DNA of 10,798 bases from an uncultured Clostridia bacterium (lineage in GTDB: Bacteria; Bacillota; Clostridia; Oscillospirales; Oscillospiraceae): assembly GCA_946539175.1 (NCBI GenBank), contig CAMNHH010000074.1, forward strand, positions 1 through 10,798, written 5' to 3'. The notes under the pieces are model-generated. The model saw only the letters and a list, made by a program, of their open reading frames with translations, had not been told where the DNA came from and searched no databases. Numbering within the stretch: position 1 is the first letter of the stretch; each line of letters starts with the position of its first letter. The position numbers and the translations under genes are program-made. Of the stretch, positions 4,870 through 10,798 are shown in pieces.

Positions 4870-6045
4870 TTATGGGTCCATCAGCTTGCGGATGCGATTT
4901 CCAAGGCGGCCTGCCGTCAGATCCGCCAGGTCGATGACCTGGATCTGCAGCTCGGCGGCCCGGTTCCGCATTGGCGCGTTGCCGGGCTCGGCGGTGATGA
5001 CGGCGGCCCGGGCGATCCTGCCGCCGAAGCGGTCCCGCAGGATGGCCAGCTCGTTGAGGGCTTCGGTTTTGACCTCTCCGGTTTTGCAGCTGAGAAACAC
5101 CGGGGTTACGCCCCGGGTACACATGACGTCCAGCTCGTTGGAGACCGGATTCCGCGTTTCGCCGGTTTCCCAATCCACCACGGCGCTGAGCTGCACGTCG
5201 TCAAACAGACCCGTGTCCTGACAGCATTTATATGCGTAGAGCTCCAGTACGATGCCTACGTCCCGCAGCCAGCTTCGGATCTGGAGATCCCGGAAGGCGA
5301 AGCGGACGCCGCTCTGCCGGTCCATCTGGAGCTCCCGCAGAAAGCCCAGATTTCTCAGAGCCCGCAGGCAGTCCTCCGGGGCGTCGATGAGGCCGCCACG
5401 CTCGCCCTTGACCGAGTAAGCCCCCCGGACCTCCAGGGGGATCGGTCCCTCCGCGGGGGCCTGGGAGACCCGCTGCAGATAGCCGATGAGCCTGACCCAA
5501 TCCCGGCGGTGCTTGAGAAAGAGCCGGAAGAACGGCTCGATATCGTCGGCGTATTCCTCCAGGACGCTGTTGTCCACGCGCCCCTTCCGGAGGCGGCCGC
5601 CGGCCATGCGAAAGCAATCCTCCACGGAATAGCACACCTGGCAGGGGAGGCCGGCGGCAAATTTCGCGTTGCTGATCTCGTAGAAGCAGTTCTTCCGGCG
5701 GCTGTAGGTGAAGGCGGGCACCGGGATCTCCGCCCCCAGGCGTCCCGCGGCGTAGAGCATCGCGTCGGTGCCGCCGGTGATGTCCATGGCGCAGTCGGGG
5801 CAGCGGGAGACGATGGCGCGCAGGGTTTTCAGAATGGCCTCCGTCCGATAGACGTCCGCCTTGACGAACTCCAGACTGACGGTCTGGCCCCGGTGGGCAA
5901 AGTAATCCCGAAGCTGCCGCTGCAGGGTTTTGTTCTTGGCGATCCGGTCAGGGCAGACGTAGACCACCTTCCGGGGGCGGAACACCTCCACACCCAGCAC
6001 GTTTTCCAGGGGCCGCTCGTCGTAGAGCTCAATCAGTGTTTCCAT
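4870..6045 (-). CDS. CARF-domain DUF1887 nuclease, Card1/Can2-like
   Basis: A 391-residue protein with the architecture of Card1/Can2 (DUF1887): an N-terminal CARF domain that senses cyclic oligoadenylate and a C-terminal PD-(D/E)XK nuclease domain. In characterised members, cyclic tetra-adenylate made by type III CRISPR Cas10 activates cleavage of nucleic acids. The opening METLIELYDERPLENVLG, a following beta strand KVVYVCP (26-32) and the ligand-loop signature MDITGGTDAMLYAAGRLG (87-104) fit the CARF part. A middle region (about 150-255) looks helical or winged-helix. The nuclease part shows GIVLELYAY (264-272, E268), NELDVM (303-308, D306) and FLSCKTG (317-323, K321). A serine (S319) stands where the ExK glutamate is expected. 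A start at ATG 6045 has GAGG about nine bases upstream. It lies 28 bases after the TraX-like gene and 25 before tlpA, so it is co-transcribed with membrane and redox genes. No CRISPR array or cas gene is visible. Confidence 0.85.
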   Translation of the reverse strand: METLIELYDERPLENVLGVEVFRPRKVVYVCPDRIAKNKTLQRQLRDYFAHRGQTVSLEFVKADVYRTEAILKTLRAIVSRCPDCAMDITGGTDAMLYAAGRLGAEIPVPAFTYSRRKNCFYEISNAKFAAGLPCQVCYSVEDCFRMAGGRLRKGRVDNSVLEEYADDIEPFFRLFLKHRRDWVRLIGYLQRVSQAPAEGPIPLEVRGAYSVKGERGGLIDAPEDCLRALRNLGFLRELQMDRQSGVRFAFRDLQIRSWLRDVGIVLELYAYKCCQDTGLFDDVQLSAVVDWETGETRNPVSNELDVMCTRGVTPVFLSCKTGEVKTEALNELAILRDRFGGRIARAAVITAEPGNAPMRNRAAELQIQVIDLADLTAGRLGNRIRKLMDP

Positions 6046-6073
6046 AGCAACGCCTCGATTCCGGGTCCTGCCG

Positions 6074-6838
6074 CTACTTCAGCAGCAGGGAGATGAGCCA
6101 GAAGGCCGCCAGATGGGCGGGGTAAAACCATTGATAGCAGCGGTGCAGCACCCGATTCCGTCGGCCCAGCCTGCCCTGATAGGCCGCCAGCAGCGGCACC
6201 AGCACCAGATGGGGCAGATTGTAGACGTCCATGGCCAAAAAGTAGCGCCAGGTGGCGGCGGGGCTGCCGAAGCCGCAGGCAGTCCAGAGATAGATCGTAT
6301 AGTAGGCCAGGATCACAGCCAGGCAGCCGAGAAAGCGCCGGCCGTAATTCCAGGACTCCATCCGGTCCAGATACAGGGCGCTGAAGTACACCAGCAGCAC
6401 CCCGGCAAGACCGTAATCCGAGCTCAGAAGCCAGCCCGGCAGGGCGCAGAGCAGCAGGATCCCACCCCGGGCCAGGGGCTTGCCGCGATAGGGCTCGGAG
6501 AGCAGCAGCCCCACAAAGCCCAGCAGCAGGGTCAGAATGACGCTCTGGTGCTCCATGCTGCGGAGCTGGCCCGTGAGGAAACGGTCAAACAGGGGCTCGC
6601 TCACCGCGAACAGCACCACCAGCATCAGAACGTGCCGCAAAAGCCGCTGCCGGTCCTGCTTCAGATGACGATAGCCCTCCGCCAGCAAAAAACAGTAGAT
6701 GGGAAAGGCGAAGCGGCCCACGGTCCGCATCAGAAGATAGAGGTCCCGGCTGATCAGCGAATAGCGGCTCAGCAGGATGCCGCCGTGATCCACCAGCATG
6801 GTGAGCACGGCAATGAGCTTCAGAACAAACACCGACAC
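6074..6838 (-). CDS. TraX-family integral membrane protein
   Basis: A 254-residue multi-spanning membrane protein. TraX of the F plasmid acetylates pilin, but chromosomal relatives are widespread in Firmicutes and probably act as membrane acyltransferases on unknown substrates. Family-like features are the start SVFVLKLIAVLTMLVDHGG, then GRFAFPIYCFLLAEGYRHL, SEPLFDRF, SSDYGLAGVLLVYF and, near the C-terminus, WFYPAHLAAFWLI. About eight hydrophobic segments are visible. GTG 6838 is chosen because TraX homologues begin right at this FxLKxIAxxTMxxDH motif and GGGAGGAGG lies eight bases upstream; the open frame extends much further upstream but into non-membrane sequence and past the promoter. It is the first gene of the - strand operon, divergent from the large secreted protein gene. 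Confidence 0.87.
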   Translation of the reverse strand: MSVFVLKLIAVLTMLVDHGGILLSRYSLISRDLYLLMRTVGRFAFPIYCFLLAEGYRHLKQDRQRLLRHVLMLVVLFAVSEPLFDRFLTGQLRSMEHQSVILTLLLGFVGLLLSEPYRGKPLARGGILLLCALPGWLLSSDYGLAGVLLVYFSALYLDRMESWNYGRRFLGCLAVILAYYTIYLWTACGFGSPAATWRYFLAMDVYNLPHLVLVPLLAAYQGRLGRRNRVLHRCYQWFYPAHLAAFWLISLLLK

Positions 6839-6846
6839 GGCACAGG

Positions 6847-6855
6847 CCTCCTCCC
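6847..6855 (-). promoter_or_regulatory. Ribosome binding site fixing the GTG start of the TraX-like gene
   Basis: The - strand reads GGGAGGAGG here, eight bases before GTG 6838. This near-perfect Shine-Dalgarno sequence decides the start of a frame that is otherwise open for another 400 bases upstream. Confidence 0.75.
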
Positions 6856-6879
6856 GGGGAGTCTTCAAGCTTTCCCAAC

Positions 6880-6908
6880 ATTTTAGCATATGATCCGGAA
6901 AAATGCAA
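6880..6908 (-). promoter_or_regulatory. Sigma-A-type promoter of the TraX/CARF/redox operon
   Basis: On the - strand a -35 of TTGCAT (6903-6908) is separated by exactly 17 bases from a -10 of TAAAAT (6880-6885). The bases TGC just before the -10 form an extended -10. Transcription would start near 6873 and leave a leader of about 35 bases before GTG 6838. As the only convincing promoter upstream of the five genes, it probably drives all of them. Confidence 0.75.
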
Positions 6909-6956
6909 CCGATCCCGGCGATTTTCCCACAAATCATGTTCTTTGACAGCGCCTGA

Positions 6957-6985
6957 TTGACAAAAAACAGCGAAGCTGATAAAAT
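6957..6985 (+). promoter_or_regulatory. Sigma-A-type promoter of the large secreted protein gene
   Basis: A consensus -35 TTGACA (6957-6962), a 17-base spacer and a near-consensus -10 TAAAAT (6980-6985) lie about 50 bases before ATG 7036. A second TTGACA (6943-6948) sits 14 bases upstream of the first and has no -10 partner at proper spacing, so it may be chance or part of a regulator site. Confidence 0.8.
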
Positions 6986-6999
6986 AACAGAAAAAAACA

Positions 7000-7019
7000 G
7001 CTCCGGCAGGGACCGGAGC
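7000..7019 (+). promoter_or_regulatory. Leader hairpin next to the ribosome binding site
   Basis: GCTCCGG (7000-7006) pairs with CCGGAGC (7013-7019) around the loop CAGGGA, within the predicted leader. The ribosome binding site AGGGAGGAG (7022-7030) starts three bases after the stem. It could stabilise the transcript or tune initiation; there is no sign of a ligand-binding riboswitch. Confidence 0.4.
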
Positions 7020-7035
7020 GAAGGGAGGAGCAGAC

Positions 7036-10000
7036 ATGGAAGAACGGCACGGTCAAGCAGGCAAATATTGGTCCGGCCGCAGGCTGCTGGCCCTGGGGCT
7101 GGCGCTGGTGCTGACGCTGGCAGGCACAGTGGGCGTGCTGGCGGAGGTCCGGGCGGTGGAACGATTCCCCATTCCCGGCGCGAAGGCCGGTCTGCCCCTG
7201 CCGGAGGGGATCTCCGGCAGCGAGGCGGCGCCGGAGACCGGGGATCAGACGACCGCTGAGGCAACAGATCCCCCGGAGCCGGAAAAAGGGGATTCCGCCG
7301 AGGCGCTGGCGGCCTATCTGGAGCTGCTGCGGGAAAAACGAGAGGATATCGAGGGCTATTATTGGCAGAAGGGCGGCTACCGCAGGGACGATCCCAACCC
7401 GGAAACCGCGCCCAGGCCCGTAGCCCTGGTGGACTGCTGGGGCGACGAGCTGCCGGAGCTGGTCTACGTGGACGTGGACGCAGGGGAGCAGTACGTATTC
7501 CAATCCACCCTCCACATTGTCACCTGGGAGGAGGGGCTGCGGACCCTTTACGAGTGCAGATGGGACGTGCTGGCGGGGGGCGGCTTCCGCTACTATCTCT
7601 ATCAGACGGAGGGCAGCAAGGCCCTGTGCGCCTACGCCAGCTACGGCGACGAACACTGGACCACGCGCTACTCCCGCCTTACCCAGCGGAACGACGGTCT
7701 GGAGGAGGAGATCCTGCTGGAGCGGATCAGCAAGCCCAACTACGAAAACGGCGCCTACAACGCCATCGTGACCTGCACGAAGGAGGGCACGGAGATCAGC
7801 GAGGAGGCCTTTGACGCCGCGGTGGCGGAGCATGAGGGCCACACCGACGTCATCGTTATGTCCTCCCGGGAGGCCACCCCCTTTGCGGCCCAGACCGTGG
7901 AGCAGGCGGGAGAGCTGGCCCGGAGCCTGGATGAGCTGCTGTTTGAGCTGCTGGATCAGACCGCCGCCGACTCGGGAGAAACGAGCCTGGACCCGGAGCT
8001 GCTGCCCCAATCCCTGCTGGATTTTCTCCTGCAGTTTGTGGGCTGGTATTCCGACGGAAACGGCGGCGTGGAGTTCCGGGCGGAGAGCGCCGCGGTAGAC
8101 GGCAGCAATCTGCTGGCTTCCCTGGTGAACAACGGCGCCTGCGTTCGCTACCGGCTCTACCCCGGCGAGGGGCAGAAGGATTACTGGAACGAAGCCGATC
8201 CCAGAGGCTGGGCGGAGGGCAGCTATCCCAGCTATGCCTCCTACGACGCCGAAAGCGTGGACTGGATCGCCAGGCACATCTTCCATCTGACGGAGGAAGC
8301 CCTGGCCAAGCTGATTGCCCAGGGCGAGGCGGAGCACTGCTTCTACCGCCAGGCGGACGAAAGCGGCAAGGAATACTACTATCGGCCCATCGGCGGCGTG
8401 GGCGATCCCTTTTTGAAGGTGGTGCCCTACGCCGTCAGTCTGGAGAACGGAAGGTACACGGTACGCTACGACGTGTATTTCGACGTGGCGGACGGTCAGC
8501 GTTATCCCTCCGACCAGGCGGAATATGAATACAGCGCCTGCGCCCAGGCAGGCTGGGAGGAAATCGAGGGCAGCTTCTACTGGACCCTTTACAGCAACAG
8601 CGCCCAGTCCCGGGAGGAAGCGGAGCCTGTGCCGGACCCGGAGCTCTTTCGCCGGATGCCGGGCTTCTACCGCTTTACCAGCGGCATGGGTGGCTGGGGC
8701 ACCATGCTGGTGCTCCAGGAGGACGGCAGCTTCCTGGGCAGCTTCTCCGACGCCAATCTGGGCGAGAGCGGCCCCGGCTATGATGGCACCGTCTACTACG
8801 CCGACTTCACCGGACGCTTTGTCAATCCCCGGCAGATCGACCCGTGGACCTGGGCCTTCGACCTGGCGGAGCTGGAGGTGGACCGGGAGCATGAGGCGGA
8901 GGAGATCGTGTCGGTCTACGGCGCCAACACCCGCTTTGTCCGCAGCGGTGCCTATGGCCTGGAGGGCGGCCAAACCTTCTATTATTACGCGGCCGGGGCC
9001 CCAAACTATCGGGTCCCCCAGGAATACCGCAGCTGGGCCTATGCCTACGAAGGCCGGAACGGCACCAGACTTTCCCATGGCGGGATCTACAACGAGGCCC
9101 AGAAACAGGGTCTTGTGGCCTGCTGGGAAGAGACGGAGGCTGCAAACTGGGAGGAGGCCTATCGGGACTTTACGCTGCAGGAGCGCTATTTCAGCTACAG
9201 TCCCGCCCGGCTGGGCTTCGGCGGGAGCAGTCAGAATGAAAATCCCCCGTCCTTTTCTCTGACGGACCGGGACGGAGACGGACAGCCGGAGCTGGCCGTC
9301 TACAACGGCCAGCCCGACGAGGCAAGGCGGGCCTGGTATCTCTACCGCTTCCGGGACGGCAGGGTCCGCTTCCTGGAGACCCTGGACCGGGAGGCCGCGG
9401 CGGCTCTGGGCCTGCCGGAGCGGGGCGTCAGCCTGGAGCAGCTGCGGCAGACCGGGTGGGCAAGCTTCGCGGCGGATTGGTACGGCGGTCCCGGCGGGAC
9501 GGTCCGGACCATCAGCGTCCCCGGCGTCGGGGGGGAGGAGGCGTCGCTTTCCTGGGGCTGGTCCCTCTTTGGGGAGGACCCGGAGGCGCTCTCTCCGGCT
9601 CTGGCAAAGGCCTGCGCTCTGCTCTGCGGCGGGGACCCGGCAAAGGTGCTGACGGGCCTGGGCTTCACGGAGCCGGACCGGGCGGAGTCCGACGGCTTCA
9701 CCGCCGATTTCGGCGCCCGCCTGCTGCGCCGGGACGGCGTGGAGCAGATGGTCCTGGCCATTGTGCTGCGGCCCGCGGCGGGGGAGGACTCCTATGGGCT
9801 GCTGCCCCAGCTCCAGCAGCTTTCCCAGGACGCGGCCCGGCACCTGTCTGTCCGCTTTGCCTCCTATCTGGAGTCCCTGGCGGCGTCCTATGATTTTGTC
9901 AATGAGAACAGCAGAGTGCTGGTATGCGGCTGGGGCAGCGCCGGAGCGGTGGCAGGGGAGCTGACGCCTCTGCTGCGGGGCGGCTTCGCGGCGGAGAAGG

Positions 10001-10761
10001 GGGTCTATGCCTATACCTACGGCTGTCCCCGCTACCGTGCGCCGGGCAGCCTGCAAGAGGACTGGGGCTGCGTCCACAATCTGATCCACCGGCAGGATCT
10101 GGCGGCCCTGCTGCCCTGGGACCTGGAGCGCCCCGGTCAGAGCCTCTATCTGAACGGGACGGAGGACACAGCGGCCAAAGCCCATGAGCTGAGGGCCCTG
10201 CTGCCTCTGCTGGAGCAGCTGGAGGGCGGCGCGGAGCAGTGCGCGCCGGAGCGGCTGCAGCGGCTGCGGCTCACCGAGGCGGGGGAGCTGAGCCTTCTGG
10301 ATCGGGCGGGCAAGCTGCTGTCCCTGCATACGGACGGCTCGGCGCGCAGCAGCCCGGACGGCGCGATCCTGGTGCTGCCGGAGCCGGGCGGCTGCGGAAT
10401 TTATTCCTTTGCCGGGACTGCCTACACCCTGGTGCTGCCAGAGGAGGCGGGCAAGGCGCCCTCCCTGCTCCGGGAAACCGCGGACGCGGTCAGCGGCGCC
10501 GCGGAGATCCTGTGCAGTCTGTCAACCCTGCAGCCCGGCGCGGGCGAGGCTTGGTGCGTCCCGGTGGAGGGAAATGAGATCCGCGGCGCGGCGGTCTATG
10601 AGGTGGACCGGAGCGGAAAGACCCTGACCCGGATCAGCGCCGCGGGAGAGGCCTCCGCCGCTGTGTTCGGCAACAACACCCTGGGCTGGAGTTTTGCGGG
10701 CCTAACCGCCCTGGGCCTGCTGGGGATTGTGCTGTCCCTCCTGCTCCGCAGACGCCGCTGA
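7036..10761 (+). CDS. Large secreted, membrane-anchored multidomain protein with degenerate lipase-like domain
   Basis: A 1241-residue protein I cannot name. It opens with a basic segment and a signal peptide or membrane anchor (about residues 15-36), then an acidic Pro/Thr linker (about 45-85). It ends with a membrane segment (about 1216-1237) followed by RRRR, so most of it lies outside the cell; no LPXTG motif is seen. Two segments recall FG-GAP/VCBS-type calcium-binding repeats: VALVDCWGDELPELVYVDV (about 129-147) and DRDGDGQPELAVYNG (744-758). Residues about 535-690 (FYRFTSGMGGWGTMLVLQEDG onwards) resemble a beta-rich domain I recall from many Firmicutes secreted proteins. Residues about 830-1060 resemble a class 3 lipase fold, but RGT is RPA (912-914) and the GHSxG elbow is GWGSAG (965-970), so catalysis is doubtful; D1021 fits the acid position. 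ATG 7036 has AGGGAGGAG at 7022-7030. The 37 bases after the stop are too short to show a terminator. Confidence 0.85.
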   Translation: MEERHGQAGKYWSGRRLLALGLALVLTLAGTVGVLAEVRAVERFPIPGAKAGLPLPEGISGSEAAPETGDQTTAEATDPPEPEKGDSAEALAAYLELLREKREDIEGYYWQKGGYRRDDPNPETAPRPVALVDCWGDELPELVYVDVDAGEQYVFQSTLHIVTWEEGLRTLYECRWDVLAGGGFRYYLYQTEGSKALCAYASYGDEHWTTRYSRLTQRNDGLEEEILLERISKPNYENGAYNAIVTCTKEGTEISEEAFDAAVAEHEGHTDVIVMSSREATPFAAQTVEQAGELARSLDELLFELLDQTAADSGETSLDPELLPQSLLDFLLQFVGWYSDGNGGVEFRAESAAVDGSNLLASLVNNGACVRYRLYPGEGQKDYWNEADPRGWAEGSYPSYASYDAESVDWIARHIFHLTEEALAKLIAQGEAEHCFYRQADESGKEYYYRPIGGVGDPFLKVVPYAVSLENGRYTVRYDVYFDVADGQRYPSDQAEYEYSACAQAGWEEIEGSFYWTLYSNSAQSREEAEPVPDPELFRRMPGFYRFTSGMGGWGTMLVLQEDGSFLGSFSDANLGESGPGYDGTVYYADFTGRFVNPRQIDPWTWAFDLAELEVDREHEAEEIVSVYGANTRFVRSGAYGLEGGQTFYYYAAGAPNYRVPQEYRSWAYAYEGRNGTRLSHGGIYNEAQKQGLVACWEETEAANWEEAYRDFTLQERYFSYSPARLGFGGSSQNENPPSFSLTDRDGDGQPELAVYNGQPDEARRAWYLYRFRDGRVRFLETLDREAAAALGLPERGVSLEQLRQTGWASFAADWYGGPGGTVRTISVPGVGGEEASLSWGWSLFGEDPEALSPALAKACALLCGGDPAKVLTGLGFTEPDRAESDGFTADFGARLLRRDGVEQMVLAIVLRPAAGEDSYGLLPQLQQLSQDAARHLSVRFASYLESLAASYDFVNENSRVLVCGWGSAGAVAGELTPLLRGGFAAEKGVYAYTYGCPRYRAPGSLQEDWGCVHNLIHRQDLAALLPWDLERPGQSLYLNGTEDTAAKAHELRALLPLLEQLEGGAEQCAPERLQRLRLTEAGELSLLDRAGKLLSLHTDGSARSSPDGAILVLPEPGGCGIYSFAGTAYTLVLPEEAGKAPSLLRETADAVSGAAEILCSLSTLQPGAGEAWCVPVEGNEIRGAAVYEVDRSGKTLTRISAAGEASAAVFGNNTLGWSFAGLTALGLLGIVLSLLLRRRR

Positions 10762-10798
10762 GGAAAACAGCGACAAAGCAACAGCGCCCCGCCGGGAT

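Noticed and set aside
4071..4937. A 288-codon + strand open frame over the TlpA lipoprotein gene.
   Set aside because: There is no domain or plausible ribosome binding site, and the real gene on the other strand has a lipobox and WCPPC.
6074..6838. Evidence of a conjugative element because of TraX similarity.
   Set aside because: No other transfer, relaxase or integrase gene is present, and chromosomal TraX homologues are widespread in Clostridia.
6839..7264. N-terminal extension of the TraX-like protein to an ATG at 7264.
   Set aside because: The extension is Pro/Arg-rich, overlaps the divergent gene and both promoters, and lies upstream of the mapped -10 site. The GTG with a strong ribosome binding site fits the family start.
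6934..10329. A 1131-codon open frame on the - strand antisense to the large secreted protein gene.
   Set aside because: The opposite strand has a signal peptide, recognisable domains, a good ribosome binding site and a promoter. The antisense translation is a low-complexity mix rich in Gln, Gly, Ala, Leu and Arg with no domain, as expected from GC-rich codon bias.
10762..10798. Start of a terminator after the large gene.
   Set aside because: Only 37 bases remain and the pairing partner, if any, lies outside the window.

Overview
The window looks like chromosomal DNA from a GC-rich member of the Clostridia, most likely a gut Oscillospirales/Oscillospiraceae-type bacterium. This is inferred from GC-rich coding sequence with AT-rich intergenic gaps, strong GGAGG ribosome binding sites, TTGACA/TAAAAT-type promoters, and the gene content: a rhodanese-less ThiI followed by a stand-alone PncC, a VanZ-like protein, a CD1871A-type CXXC microprotein and a TraX-family membrane protein. 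No rRNA, tRNA, CRISPR array, transposase or phage gene was seen. No gene-free stretch exceeds 300 bases; the largest gaps are about 210 and 197 bases.

Layout. (1) Positions 1-2339, + strand: the 3' part of thiI (tRNA 4-thiouridine / thiazole sulfur transfer), a 211-base gap filled by an inverted-repeat element with two perfect hairpins, pncC (nicotinamide mononucleotide deamidase), a perfect 21-bp inverted repeat, and a small VanZ-family membrane protein gene. A bidirectional terminator-like hairpin lies at 2344-2369. (2) Positions 2376-6838, - strand: five tightly packed genes reading away from a good promoter at 6880-6908. In transcription order they are a TraX-family membrane protein, a CARF plus DUF1887 nuclease resembling Card1/Can2 (type III CRISPR ancillary nuclease), a TlpA/ResA-like thioredoxin lipoprotein, a 48-residue CD1871A-type CXXC membrane microprotein, and a membrane 4Fe-4S protein fused at its C-terminus to a second TlpA-like thioredoxin domain. 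(3) Positions 7036-10761, + strand: a divergently transcribed 1241-residue secreted, membrane-anchored multidomain protein of unknown function with a degenerate class-3-lipase-like domain.

How the genes may work together. The three distal genes of the - strand operon form a plausible trans-membrane electron relay: a cytoplasmic ferredoxin domain, a membrane core rich in cysteines, then extracytoplasmic thioredoxin domains that could reduce disulfides or a dedicated substrate. The unexpected point is that a cyclic-oligonucleotide-sensing nuclease gene sits inside the same transcription unit, between a TraX-like membrane protein and the redox genes, with no CRISPR or cyclase gene in view. Whether this is a functional system or simple operon neighbourhood cannot be decided from one window.
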